From Levilactobacillus zymae DSM 19395 (GTDB taxonomy: Bacteria > Bacillota > Bacilli > Lactobacillales > Lactobacillaceae), in the NCBI RefSeq assembly GCF_001434115.1, contig NZ_AZDW01000022.1:23273-87272 (forward strand): a stretch of 64,000 nucleotides of DNA. Reading direction: 5' to 3'. The notes beneath the pieces were generated by a model, which was given only the letters and a program-made list of their open reading frames with translations, did no database searches and was not told the DNA's origin. The translations under genes were made by a program, and so were the position numbers. Within the stretch, counting starts at the first letter, position 1. Every line of letters begins with the position of its first letter. Positions 11,001 through 19,451 of this stretch are shown piece after piece.

Positions 11001-13089
11001 TGGTAATCGTCACGTTGCTATCCGTAAAGGTCTTCCCGGCCACGTCGATACTATCAACGATGGGATTCTTCAGGTCATCCTTGTTCACACCGTAGACCGC
11101 CCGAATGTTATCCACGAAGATATGGCCTTTAGCGGCTTTACCACCACCTGGCATCCCCGTCTTAACGGACATTACCCGAATTGCCAGTTTTGAATCGATG
11201 CGAATGGGATAAGCCACGCCATCCGGAAGTGGGGCTTCCACGTACTTCCAGCCCGTCCAATCAATCCCAGTTGACGTATCCACGAAGTCCAACGGCATCG
11301 CGGCGTTCGCCCCGTCATGGATGGCCATCCGTAGCCAATCGCCCTGGGCTTCTGGCGTAGCGTAGACCCACATTCCGATACTCTTAGGCGCACTCGGAAC
11401 ATTAATAGACTGGTCTTTAGGCCCAGCGTAGGAACCGGCCGTTTTGTTGTTCAACGATGAGTCCGTGTAGTCAAAGTCCACCCGGAGGGCCTTTTTCCCA
11501 AAACGAACCTCGCCGTCGTCTGCGGTCACCGTTGAGATGCCACCCTTCACGGCCGGAACTGAAGTACTTGAAGTCCAATCCGGCACACCATCTTCAAAGT
11601 CAACGATGGTTTTAGGCAATTGGCCGACTTGAACGTTCACTTGCGCTTCTAAGCCACTGACGCTGGGGAGTGTGGCCTTAATGGTACCACCAGCACTACC
11701 TTTGACCCCTTGGAACTCGTCATAACCCGACATGACTCCTAGATTAGCAGGGCAGTCCCACTTAACTTCATCATCTTTTAAGTGAACTTCCCGTTGTCCC
11801 GCGTAAGCCGTTAAATTTAGCGACCGCTTTTCTCCCGGTGCCAAACTAAGTTCCTTGTTTAAGAAGCTCAAACGGTCTGGCTTAGCCAGGGTAACGGTAC
11901 TCTTCCCTAAGACCTTATTACCTTGCTTTAATTCGACCGTCACATTTCCAGTCTTACCGTTAGACGTAAAGACGCCTTGGTTATCAATCGAGCCCAAAGA
12001 CTTGTCATCGATCGTCCAAGTCAGCCCAGACGTAGGAAGTTTCGCGTCATAGCCAGCTGCATCGACCCCACTCGCCTTAAAATCAACCTTAGTGCCGGCT
12101 AAGTAGGCTTGATCTTTTGGGGACACTTCGGCACGGTCCAATTGATGGTCGGACTTGGCGTTCGTCACAATCAGCCAACTCGTGCTGACCTTCCGTTCCG
12201 AACGGTCGGATGGGCGATTTTTTAAGGACAGGTCCTTTTCGCCGGGTGTCCGGGAGAGGTAAGTCGTCGAGCCCCCGCCATCAAAATTAATCGCGTCCAC
12301 GGCTCCCTTATCTTTCATCAGTTTAGCCAACTCGGATAAACTCATCCCGTCGGAATATGGAGGTTGTTGCCCATCAACGGAGACAAAGAAGACCGTGCCA
12401 TCCGCCTTGATACCAACCGCCGTATGTGCCGAATGCGGCGTGCCCGGTACGCCCTTTAAACTATCGGCGGACTGAACCTGTCCGTCTTTGACCAGTCGGC
12501 CTAAACCGCCCAGTGCTTGTTCTAGGTTGCCCTTTTCCTTGTCGTAATCGGCTTGATCCCCAATTACCGGTTTACCCGCTCTAGTCAATCCAAAGAAACT
12601 TTCACCGCTATTGGGTTTAGACGCGTGAATCTCTTTTCCGTCCTTGATAATGGTCCCCGAGGGTTCCCCGGAACTCATGTTAAAGAAATCGGCGTTGACG
12701 GCCGCTACCACTTGGTGTCCCTTCTTAATTGCCGCGTTCGCTTGGTCCCGCACGGTCTGCAAACCATACTTCTCTCCGTCATCGGGCAGCCCCGGACGCA
12801 AAGTAGCATTCTTACTAAAATCAACGGAGACCGTGTGCACGACGTCTTGGCTGTTTTTATCCCCAATAAAAGCTGACCGATTATCCGTCACTCCGGGAGC
12901 CAATTCGTTTGATGAGCTTTCAATCGGGTGATCGTACCCCTTAGCGTCATCGGCTTTAGGTTGGACGACCGGCCCCGCAGTTGTTGCTTGGCGTTGCATG
13001 GTATTCGCCTGGGCAACCGGTGTCATCAATGGTGTTAAAACTAGGGCAATCGCCAAGGTAGCGCCTAATTGCCGTCTTTTCTTCATCAT
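8047..13089 (-). CDS. Giant secreted NAGPA-like phosphodiester glycosidase / calcineurin-like phosphoesterase fusion
   Basis: A 1680-residue exported enzyme. Order of parts: signal peptide (MMKKRRQLGATLAIALVLTP, cleaved after AQA); a phosphodiester glycosidase (NAGPA/DUF2233) domain at about 85-310 with INFDGGGSTTYLSR; bacterial Ig-like domains; a carbohydrate-binding-like beta-sandwich; a cohesin-like domain; a purple-acid-phosphatase FnIII domain; and a metallophosphatase domain. The metallophosphatase keeps its ligands (FGDTQ, HVGDFNDD, GNHEY, THQP, GHDHSYGR). A Ser/Thr/Pro/Gly linker leads to C-terminal DUF5776 wall-binding repeats. It probably acts on phosphate-linked glycans such as wall polymers; the substrate is unknown. 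ATG at 13089 is used, with AGAGGG 10 nt upstream and an immediate signal peptide. Confidence 0.85.
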   Translation of the reverse strand: MMKKRRQLGATLAIALVLTPLMTPVAQANTMQRQATTAGPVVQPKADDAKGYDHPIESSSNELAPGVTDNRSAFIGDKNSQDVVHTVSVDFSKNATLRPGLPDDGEKYGLQTVRDQANAAIKKGHQVVAAVNADFFNMSSGEPSGTIIKDGKEIHASKPNSGESFFGLTRAGKPVIGDQADYDKEKGNLEQALGGLGRLVKDGQVQSADSLKGVPGTPHSAHTAVGIKADGTVFFVSVDGQQPPYSDGMSLSELAKLMKDKGAVDAINFDGGGSTTYLSRTPGEKDLSLKNRPSDRSERKVSTSWLIVTNAKSDHQLDRAEVSPKDQAYLAGTKVDFKASGVDAAGYDAKLPTSGLTWTIDDKSLGSIDNQGVFTSNGKTGNVTVELKQGNKVLGKSTVTLAKPDRLSFLNKELSLAPGEKRSLNLTAYAGQREVHLKDDEVKWDCPANLGVMSGYDEFQGVKGSAGGTIKATLPSVSGLEAQVNVQVGQLPKTIVDFEDGVPDWTSSTSVPAVKGGISTVTADDGEVRFGKKALRVDFDYTDSSLNNKTAGSYAGPKDQSINVPSAPKSIGMWVYATPEAQGDWLRMAIHDGANAAMPLDFVDTSTGIDWTGWKYVEAPLPDGVAYPIRIDSKLAIRVMSVKTGMPGGGKAAKGHIFVDNIRAVYGVNKDDLKNPIVDSIDVAGKTFTDSNVTITTKLHDDPDDPNMSGIDWDNSKVYVDDHDYSADKTHFIPDKDGLITLKGLKFMNGTHHVKVVAVDKFGNKTEKEAYFTVKANQATGIHLNQLDKTVKLGDTAKFNITADDLTKLKSAVFKMKLAPGFTIKSVDYAVEDSKQNGYATESKDGTTTFTLKNLGTDKTKPLMTVTLNVPRDTPADAPLTYQLLSGAVELKDAAPTDMALTVASEEHTVKAQADYQVKHTPFVAGLKNTVTILDAAGKPATGVDVFAVTANGQSVTLGKTNAQGEVPTDKLPTQAGKIKIGADNGAAHSFLAPTIIYAPGDKTSEVPSHLLTGASQDPTTRKTITWMTKPVDHTIQSLMQIATDKDYAANKDKAFKTSQSGRNSLFTYDSDTSAVTVNRVDAKGLKPGTSYAYRVGDGTNWSAVRHFTTLTDSNKFSFNVFGDTQVGNYGQLNDFDNFLNGVEKSQDKPAFGIHVGDFNDDQTLYTEAEATARIFDEHPYYDSMDMLHVMGNHEYMGDDGSKSIEMLGVPNGNGPKTVRKGTYSVDYGNMHIASIGWTDDPKEMQRELDWLKQDMQASKKTWRVVTTHQPAYNKNPADSRSTMFNKMLPPVCDELGIDVVFSGHDHSYGRTFPLVGGKKAAHGTTYIAAGHTGEKTYDIRPNQPEVWDMIQTEANKKQKTFLTVKIDGNKLSLLTVDAQGNQVDAAELTAMDHTATTHPGSTTPGATHPGSTAPGTSTPGGSTSGSATPGVSKPETSKPSVTKPEPSQPTTPSATKPTAKKTPAKVIGVRGLALYRKPNFSKGARMNSFSKQPQMHQPEFAVLGTVKAKNGRLRFHVRDVNRKSKTYKQTGYITASSSYVQNADYTKLVKRVTVINAKGLSGYKSAKLTGKVKHHYRQGQVLRTKRLIHRGQSLVFQLTNGAYITANKQQVQAGKLKMPRTIRTKHRVTLYKEAELKHRLRGIAANKQLKVQGWDYSAHGTLRYRVAGGYVTANHNLVK

Positions 13090-13317
13090 AAATTCAAATC
13101 CCTCTCTGTCTGTAAACCTAAAGTATCTAAGCAACCAGCTTAACGTCACCACCACATCAAGACGATTGTTGTTTTTTCGCATTGAAGTCGTCGTAACTTG
13201 AGTATCAGTTTACGGGATTCCAACTTAGTTTTGGGTAAGTTTACAAAGTCTGTACAGAGATAGCGGAACCTTTACACGTTTATAAAACCTATGATAATGA
13301 TTAGCTAATTCTAAAAC

Positions 13318-13360
13318 AAAAAGCCGATTTCCTAACTTAGAAGTTAGAAAATCGGCTTTT
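13318..13360 (-). terminator. Terminator after tRNA-Gln
   Basis: AAAAGCCGATTT...CTAACTT pairs with AAGTTAG...AAATCGGCTTTT, giving a long stem with T runs just 3' of the minus-strand tRNA. Confidence 0.85.
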
Positions 13361-13366
13361 ACCTTA

Positions 13367-13438
13367 TTGGGTATACTGGGATCGAACCAGTAAATTACGG
13401 ATTCAGAGTCCGGTGCCTTACCATTTGGCGAATACCCA
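13367..13438 (-). tRNA. tRNA-Gln (CTG anticodon)
   Basis: A 72-nt cloverleaf on the minus strand. The acceptor is TGGGTAT with ATACCCA, the anticodon loop is CTCTGAA (anticodon CTG, reads CAG), and the T-arm is ACTGG-TTCGATC-CCAGT. The discriminator is A and CCA is not encoded. The U1-A72 start is typical of tRNA-Gln. The base pair closing the anticodon stem (27-43) is mismatched. Confidence 0.9.
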
Positions 13439-13471
13439 ATGAGCTATGGTGTTGTGCGAAACAACTATTTA

Positions 13472-13500
13472 ATAGTACCTTGTTTCCGAATTAGTGTCAA
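13472..13500 (-). promoter_or_regulatory. tRNA-Gln promoter
   Basis: TTGACA (13495-13500), 17 nt, TACTAT (13472-13477) on the minus strand, about 34 nt before the mature tRNA. Confidence 0.8.
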
Positions 13501-13557
13501 CCGATTTTAACGAAAAATGCATAACTCCTCAGACCAAGAATTTTTATGCACAAGCCG

Positions 13558-13586
13558 TTGACAATTTTTCTAAAGAAGCGTAAATT
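13558..13586 (+). promoter_or_regulatory. tRNA-Glu promoter
   Basis: Consensus TTGACA (13558-13563), 17 nt, TAAATT (13581-13586), about 22 nt before the mature tRNA. Confidence 0.8.
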
Positions 13587-13608
13587 AGATGTTGCTAGTC
13601 AATGACAT

Positions 13609-13682
13609 TGCCCGCTGGTCAAACTGGTTTAAGACGTCGCCCTCTCAAGGCGGAGTTACGGGTTCGAGCCCCGTGCGGGTGA
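13609..13682 (+). tRNA. tRNA-Glu (CTC anticodon)
   Basis: A 74-nt cloverleaf. Anticodon stem TCGCC/GGCGG has loop CTCTCAA (anticodon CTC, reads GAG). The T-arm is ACGGG-TTCGAGC-CCCGT and the D-stem is GTC/GAC. The acceptor stem TGCCCGC/GCGGGTG begins with two wobble pairs (U1-G72 and G2-U71), which is unusual. The discriminator is A and CCA is not encoded. A strong promoter and terminator bracket it, so it is expressed as a single-tRNA unit. Confidence 0.85.
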
Positions 13683-13688
13683 TCATAT

Positions 13689-13728
13689 AGGCGCTAAACG
13701 TTGTGAACTCGACGTTTAGCGCCTTTTC
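13689..13728 (+). terminator. Terminator after tRNA-Glu
   Basis: GGCGCTAAACGT and ACGTTTAGCGCC form a 12-bp stem followed by TTTTCGTTT. Confidence 0.9.
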
Positions 13729-13807
13729 GTTTGCCTTAATTAAACTGTTATTCTTCGAATTACAAAATTAGAAATAATCATTTAAATATATTAGTTATAT
13801 CGAATAC

Positions 13808-13843
13808 AAAAAGGGCGCTTCCACCAAACGGAAACGTCCTTTT
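13808..13843 (-). terminator. Terminator after the mucin-binding protein gene
   Basis: AAAAGGACG...TTCC pairs with GGAA...GCGCCCTTTTT on the minus strand, right after the stop at 13849. Confidence 0.75.
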
Positions 13844-13848
13844 ACAAT

Positions 13849-16800
13849 TTAATTTCTCTTCCGCCGAAAACCAAACCAACCTAACAGGCTCAAGCCCAAC
13901 GCTCCCAACCAAGCCCACGGCGTTGTCTGCTCGTTGGTTTGAGGTAGCGTCGTCGTCGCCGTCGTCTCATCGGCTTGCGTCAAATCGGTCGTGGCCGTCG
14001 CGTCCGCGGTCCCCGTGGCGTTCACGTTTGCCGCAGCGCCACCCGGACGACTGGCCTGAGCTGGTGCCTTAGCGGCCGGTAATTTCTGTCCTGGCTTGAC
14101 GGCGTTCGCCGCGTTACCGCCCGTTGATGGGTCCGGCAAGGCGAGGTCCGGCTGGCTTCCCACGTCAATGTCCGGGACGTCTGGTAACCCTGGTTGGCCC
14201 GGGTCGACCGGTGGTAGGACCGTCCCCTTCTTCGCGTAGGTCACCGTGGTGGTCAGATCCGCGCTGGTAGCCGTCACGCCGTTCACCGCCGCCACGGTCG
14301 CCAGGTTCGGCGTGTAGCCGGTGACGGTTGGCGACTTGATCGCCGCAAAACTACCATTGCCGTCAATATTTTGCCATTCACCCCAGGTCGCCACGCCCGT
14401 CACCAAGTCACGCGTTCCGGTCCGCGTAAACGTCAACCAGGCCGTGTAGTCCGGTGCCGCCGTGGTCCCGTCCGCGTAGACGTAGTGGATGGTTTGGGTG
14501 ACGCGTTTACTGTTATTGACCGTTGCTAAGCCGTGTTTCAAATGCACGGTAAACGTCTGCACGTCCGTGGTAAATTCGGCACCCGTGGCCGGGTAATCGT
14601 CGCTGACCAGTTCGTAGCCCTGCTGCAGGTAAGCCTGAATGGCCGCCGCGGTCCGGTAATCACTGATGGTGCCCGCATCGCCCTTCAAGGCCTCCGTGTG
14701 CAAGACCTTCCCCGTGGTGTCGTCCACGTAGGTGATCAGGATGTTCTGCGCATCCCTAGCGGTATAGGTCACCGTGGTCGTAAAGTCGTCACTGGTGGCC
14801 GTCACATCGGTAATGGCCGCCACTTCCGGCTGGTTGGCGATGTAGCCGGCCAGCACCGGTGAGGTCTTCGCCGCAAAACCGGTTTGACCGTCGATATTTT
14901 GCCACTCGCCCCAGGTTTCTGCCCCGGTCACCTGGTCGCGGGTCCCCTCGCGCGTAAACGTCAACCAAGCCGTGTAGTCCGGTGCCGCCGTAGTTCCATC
15001 CGCGTAAACGTAGTGGATGGTCTGGGTGACGCGTTTGCTGTTATTCAGGGTCGTAACGCCGTGTTTGAGGCGCACGGTAAAGGCCTGGGCCTGATCCGTA
15101 AACGCCACCCCGTCAACCGGGTAATCGTCGGTGACCAGTTCGTACCCCTGTTGGAGGTAGGCCTGAATCGCGGCCGCCGTCCGGTAATCGCTGGTGGTGC
15201 CGTAGATTCCCGTTAAGGTGTCGGTCTTGAGCGTGGCCCCCGTGGTCTCGTCCACGTAGGTCACCGTCACGTTTTGGACTTCCTGGGCCGTATACGTTAC
15301 GGTGGCGGTCACGTCGGCGCTATCCACGGTGATCCCGTCCACGGCCGGAATTTCCAATTGGTCCGCCAGGTAGCCGGCCAGCACCGGTGAGGTCTTGGCC
15401 GCAAAACCGGTTTGACCATCGATATTTTGCCACTCGCCCCAGGTCTCCGCCCCGGTCACCTGGTCGCGGGTCCCTTCGCGCGTAAACGTCAACCAGGCCG
15501 TATAGTCCGGTGCCGCCGTGGTCCCATCCGCGTAGACGTAGTGAATGGTCTGGGTGACGCGTTTACTATTACTGAGCGTCGTTAGACCGTGTTTCAGGTG
15601 AATGGTAAAGGCCTGCGCCGCGCTGGTGAACGTCACCCCGTCGGCCGGGTAATCGTCCGTGACCAGCTCGTAGCCCGCATCCGTGTACCCCTGAATCGTG
15701 GTGTCCGTGCGGTAATCGCTGGTCGTGCCCACGTCGCCCGTCAGGTTCTCGGTGGCCAGGGTTTCCCCGGTGGTGTCGTCCACGTAGGTCACCGTGGCGG
15801 TAGCGGTGGCTTCACCGATGGGCTGGTACACGATAGCCCCCGCCATCAGATCAAAGTCCTTCATGGGTTGACCTAAACTATTTTCGGGATACGTTGTATA
15901 CGTCGCATCATCATAGTAAAACTGGCCATAAACCAGTTGCCCGTTATGTAACATCGGGTTAACCAGCGTGTACTTCCAGACCTTCTTTTCTTGACCATTC
16001 TCAATGATCGTTGCTTCGTGGGGTTCCGCAATCACCAGGTCCCCACTACCATCGTTCTGATAATAACGTACTTGATACTTGACTGATTCGCCTAGAATAC
16101 CTTTCATGGGTGACGTCACTTCGACCGTATCCCCCGGCTGATAAGCAATTTTATCCGTTGCTTGGTAATACTGGTTTCTCCCTACCACTCGCGATGCCGT
16201 ATTGGGTGACAGGGTGTTCAGGGCACTGAAATCCATGATGCTGTTCCCGGAAAATGCGACTGTTTGCGACGATGTCGTTGGATTTTCTAAGATTTTTTGA
16301 ACAAAGGGTGCCAAGATTTCAAATTGGTGGGTCGTCATCCCGGTAAAATGTATTTTATTAATATTGGTGGCCGTGAATTCCAGATTTTGAATGGTATCCG
16401 ATTCATACTGCGTTATCGTCTCTAACTGCTCATCGCTCGCGCTTCCCCAAAAATCAGAGGTCCAATCCAACCAGCTAATCTTCACCCCTAATAAAGGTGA
16501 AAAATCAATATTTTGGACTTCCTCACCCGAGGACCCCAGTTGAGCATATATCGTTATCCCTTTGCGATTTTCTGGCAGATACCTAAAAATTTCTAATCCC
16601 TTAAAACTCAAAATCGGTTGAAAAACATTGTTACCATTCGCGTCTTTTCCAGTCGTATCAATTCTCAGTGACGCGGACGGACTAGCGTTTCTAATCGTAT
16701 CTAAATAGATGGCATCCCCATCTTTCAGGCCCAGCGCCTTCCGCACGGCCGCCAGTAAAACCGGGTCGTCAAACCGGGCACTCAAATCCTCATCGTCGCT

Positions 16801-17451
16801 AATCTCATCGGGGTCGGGCGTCGGCGTGGTTGCCAACGCTGCTGGCGCGGCCATGGCTTTGGCCGGCGCCTGTTGCGCATGATCAGCGTCCGACGCCTCT
16901 CCTGCCACGGAATCCGAATCCGCCGGCTGTTCAGTGGCTGGTGGTGTCGTTGAATCCCGCTGTTCATCTGGCGTTGTGGTTACCGTCGGATTGGCCGGGT
17001 TCTCAGTCTGCGGCGCCGTTGAATCCGGTTGATCAGAAGTATCTGCTTCCGGGGTATCTGCTTCCGGGGCATCCACTTCCGGAACCGTCGTGGCATCTGC
17101 GTCCGACGTCTGCGCCGGTTCAGTGGGTTCCTGTTCCGGTTGGTCGGTCGCTGACTGCGCCGAATTCTTCGGGGTTTGTTCGTCCGGTTCGGACGTCTCG
17201 GTCACCGGTGCCGGGTCCTGGGCGGCCGCATCCGTCTGGGCCTGTTCCGTCGCGGTAACGGTTGTGATCGTTGCCTGCGTATTTTCTGGCGTCGTTTGCG
17301 CCGCTTGGCTAGTGGTCTCAACTGGTGAAGTGGTCGTGTCCGCATGTGCCGTAGTTCCCGCCAAAACCATCCCGGTCAAGACGGCCGTCGCTAGGCTAGA
17401 CGTAATCCACCATTTCTTACTATTGTTAGCGGTTACATGTTCTCGTGTCAT
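13849..17451 (-). CDS. LPQTNE-anchored mucin-binding (MucBP/Mub-type) surface protein
   Basis: A 1200-residue sortase substrate. It has a signal peptide (KKWWITSSLATAVLTGMVLA, cleaved near AHAD), then a roughly 170-residue Thr/Glu/Pro-rich stalk. A non-repetitive domain with degenerate leucine-rich-like strands (about 210-540) follows. Next come three near-identical 176-residue units that each join a MucBP-like half (VTYVDDTTG) to a B2-like half (NSKRVTQTIHYVYADGTTA). A short linker leads to LPQTNE, a membrane helix and FRRKRN. The ATG at 17451 has AGGAGGG 6 nt upstream. Mucus or glycan adhesion is inferred from the family. Confidence 0.88.
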   Translation of the reverse strand: MTREHVTANNSKKWWITSSLATAVLTGMVLAGTTAHADTTTSPVETTSQAAQTTPENTQATITTVTATEQAQTDAAAQDPAPVTETSEPDEQTPKNSAQSATDQPEQEPTEPAQTSDADATTVPEVDAPEADTPEADTSDQPDSTAPQTENPANPTVTTTPDEQRDSTTPPATEQPADSDSVAGEASDADHAQQAPAKAMAAPAALATTPTPDPDEISDDEDLSARFDDPVLLAAVRKALGLKDGDAIYLDTIRNASPSASLRIDTTGKDANGNNVFQPILSFKGLEIFRYLPENRKGITIYAQLGSSGEEVQNIDFSPLLGVKISWLDWTSDFWGSASDEQLETITQYESDTIQNLEFTATNINKIHFTGMTTHQFEILAPFVQKILENPTTSSQTVAFSGNSIMDFSALNTLSPNTASRVVGRNQYYQATDKIAYQPGDTVEVTSPMKGILGESVKYQVRYYQNDGSGDLVIAEPHEATIIENGQEKKVWKYTLVNPMLHNGQLVYGQFYYDDATYTTYPENSLGQPMKDFDLMAGAIVYQPIGEATATATVTYVDDTTGETLATENLTGDVGTTSDYRTDTTIQGYTDAGYELVTDDYPADGVTFTSAAQAFTIHLKHGLTTLSNSKRVTQTIHYVYADGTTAAPDYTAWLTFTREGTRDQVTGAETWGEWQNIDGQTGFAAKTSPVLAGYLADQLEIPAVDGITVDSADVTATVTYTAQEVQNVTVTYVDETTGATLKTDTLTGIYGTTSDYRTAAAIQAYLQQGYELVTDDYPVDGVAFTDQAQAFTVRLKHGVTTLNNSKRVTQTIHYVYADGTTAAPDYTAWLTFTREGTRDQVTGAETWGEWQNIDGQTGFAAKTSPVLAGYIANQPEVAAITDVTATSDDFTTTVTYTARDAQNILITYVDDTTGKVLHTEALKGDAGTISDYRTAAAIQAYLQQGYELVSDDYPATGAEFTTDVQTFTVHLKHGLATVNNSKRVTQTIHYVYADGTTAAPDYTAWLTFTRTGTRDLVTGVATWGEWQNIDGNGSFAAIKSPTVTGYTPNLATVAAVNGVTATSADLTTTVTYAKKGTVLPPVDPGQPGLPDVPDIDVGSQPDLALPDPSTGGNAANAVKPGQKLPAAKAPAQASRPGGAAANVNATGTADATATTDLTQADETTATTTLPQTNEQTTPWAWLGALGLSLLGWFGFRRKRN
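14220..15803 (-). repeat. Three 528-bp tandem repeats (MucBP + B2 unit)
   Basis: The same phase of the NSKRVTQTIHYVYADG segment recurs at 14501, 15029 and 15557, an exact 528-bp period (176 codons). The copies stay very similar at DNA level, pointing to recent duplication or gene conversion. Confidence 0.9.
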
Positions 17452-17901
17452 TCTAGTCCCTCCTCTAAAGTGGTCCCCACCACTTTAAGTTACGCTGTGA
17501 TTGATTAAGACAATTAGCCAATTCAATATCTCACAAATAAATTATACACTATAACTTAATTAAAAACCATTTCTACGATAAGTAATTAATGTTGTCATCT
17601 ACCGGTAAAGTCGTTGAATTTACAATCTTGTGAAGCTAATAATCACTATCGTTTCGGCGCTATCGCGGGAATTAGCCCTAGTTTTCACTAGATAACTGAA
17701 CAATCGCCGATTTCGGAATGTTTTCCGCAACTTGTCACCAGTCGTTCGTCAGCTACCGGACACTTTTTTAGTTGTGGGTAATCTTTATCTGAATTATGCC
17801 GCCAAACCACGGGATTAGCAAAAAATTTATCTTATGGGACAAAAAATATTTTATCAACGGCGGTTTGCCGGGCTATCTGTCCCACCAAATGCCCCCTAGA
17901 A
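17452..17901. other. AT-rich intergenic region without a gene
   Basis: About 450 bp. It carries the ribosome site and a -10-like TATAAT (minus strand, near 17540) for the mucin-binding gene. No ORF, tRNA or clear repeat was seen in the rest. Confidence 0.6.
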
Positions 17902-17938
17902 CGACCAAAAGCGCCCCACAAAATTGTGAGACGCTTTG
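17902..17938 (-). terminator. Terminator after pgi
   Basis: AAAGCGTCTCACAA pairs with TTGTGGGGCGCTTTT on the minus strand, with a T run, 24 nt after the pgi stop. Confidence 0.8.
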
Positions 17939-17961
17939 TCGTGTTCAATGAATAATCAAGT

Positions 17962-19308
17962 TTAGAGCCGGTCGTTCAATTGCTTGCCGAGGTCTTCAAA
18001 ACCAGGCTTGCCTAACAGGGCAAACATGTTGGTCTTGTAGGCTTCCACACCGGGTTGGTTGAACGGATTGATGCCGTTCAAGTAACCGGAAATGGCAATG
18101 GCCACTTCGAAGAAGTAGATCAGGTAACCCAAGGTGTATTCCGTTTGATCCGGAATGTGCACGCTCATGTTCGGCACGCCACCATCGGTATGAGCTAAGG
18201 TGACCCCTTCAAAGGCCTTAGTGTTGGCAAAGCCCATGGTGCGGCCTTCCAGGTAGCCTAAACCGTCTAGGTCGTCGGCTTCCTTCGGGATATCCACGTC
18301 ATGTTCTGGTTGGTCCACCATCACAACGGTTTCCATCAGCTTCCGTTGACCTTCTTGGATGTATTGGCCAAACGAGTGCAGGTCGGTACTGAAGTTGGCG
18401 GAAGATGGGTAGATCCCCTTGCCGTCTTTCCCTTCGGATTCACCGGTCAATTGCTTCCACCATTCGGCGAAGGCGGCCAGGCGTGGTTCGTAGTTTTCTA
18501 ATAATTCAACCGTGTACCCCTTACGGTATAAGATGTTCCGTAAGGCGGCGTATTGGTAAGCTTCGTTCTTAGTCAAATCTGGGTTGACGTAGGCGTCCTG
18601 CGCATCGGCAGCCCCCTTCATCAACTGGTCGATGTCGGCACCGGATGCGGCGATTGGCAACAGACCCACGGGGCACAAGACGGAGTAACGGCCACCCACG
18701 CCATCGGGGATGACGAAGGTTTCGTAACCAGCAGCGTCGGCTTCGGTCTTCAGGGCACCCTTGGCCTTGTCGGTCGTAGCATAGATCCGCTTGTTAGCTT
18801 CGGCTTGGCCGTACTTCTTGATCAACATGCCCTTGAAGATCCGGAAGGCGATTGATGGTTCCGTCGTAGTCCCCGACTTGGAGATCACGTTAACGGAGAA
18901 GTCCCGGTCGCCAATCAAATGAACCAGATCATGGACGTAGTCGGCACTGATGGAGTTCCCCACGAAGAAGACTTGGGGACCCTTGCGTTGATCGGCAGGT
19001 AAGGTGTTAAAGAAGGTGTCGTGTAAGAAGTCCACGGCCATCTTGGCGCCCAAATACGAACCCCCGATACCGATAACGACCAAGACTTCGGAGTCCTGAC
19101 GAATCTTCTTAGCGGCGGCCTTGATCCGGTCAAATTCCGCTTTATCGTAGTCATGAGGAAGGGTCAACCAATCCCGGAAGTCACTCCCGGCACCGGTCCC
19201 TTGCCGCAATTCTGTATCCGCGGCGTTAACCATGGCTTGGATTTCTCCAAGTTCATTATCATTGACGAATGGTGCAAGTTTGGAACTATCAAAGGCGATA
19301 TGTGCCAT
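17962..19308 (-). CDS. pgi: Glucose-6-phosphate isomerase
   Basis: Interconverts glucose 6-phosphate and fructose 6-phosphate in the cytosol. The 448-residue length fits the short Firmicute form. Signatures include [33 protein letters not shown] (phosphate binding), [18 protein letters not shown] and GQYIQEGQR with the catalytic Glu region. It is a single gene with its own promoter and terminator. A cre-like site overlaps the -10 box, so catabolite repression is plausible. Confidence 0.97.
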   Translation of the reverse strand: MAHIAFDSSKLAPFVNDNELGEIQAMVNAADTELRQGTGAGSDFRDWLTLPHDYDKAEFDRIKAAAKKIRQDSEVLVVIGIGGSYLGAKMAVDFLHDTFFNTLPADQRKGPQVFFVGNSISADYVHDLVHLIGDRDFSVNVISKSGTTTEPSIAFRIFKGMLIKKYGQAEANKRIYATTDKAKGALKTEADAAGYETFVIPDGVGGRYSVLCPVGLLPIAASGADIDQLMKGAADAQDAYVNPDLTKNEAYQYAALRNILYRKGYTVELLENYEPRLAAFAEWWKQLTGESEGKDGKGIYPSSANFSTDLHSFGQYIQEGQRKLMETVVMVDQPEHDVDIPKEADDLDGLGYLEGRTMGFANTKAFEGVTLAHTDGGVPNMSVHIPDQTEYTLGYLIYFFEVAIAISGYLNGINPFNQPGVEAYKTNMFALLGKPGFEDLGKQLNDRL

Positions 19309-19347
19309 ATTCAGATAACCTCACTTTGTATTTGTATTGACTAGTCC

Positions 19348-19375
19348 ATTATAACGCTTTCACCCTAAATGTAAA
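19348..19375 (-). promoter_or_regulatory. pgi promoter with overlapping cre-like site
   Basis: Minus strand: -35 TTTACA (19370-19375), 16 nt, -10 TATAAT (19348-19353). TGAAAGCGTTATAA (19349-19362) matches the cre consensus except for one base and covers the -10. CcpA bound there would block RNA polymerase. Confidence 0.65.
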
Positions 19376-19411
19376 TGGTCTAGTCCACAATTTTTATATA
19401 AATTTAACCAT

Positions 19412-19442
19412 AAAAAAAGGCCGACAACGCCCGTCATCAGCC
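19412..19442 (-). terminator. Terminator after the glucose importer gene
   Basis: GGCTGATGA pairs (with G-U pairs) with TTGTCGGCC, followed by seven T on the minus strand. Confidence 0.8.
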
Positions 19443-19451
19443 CGTTTAAGC

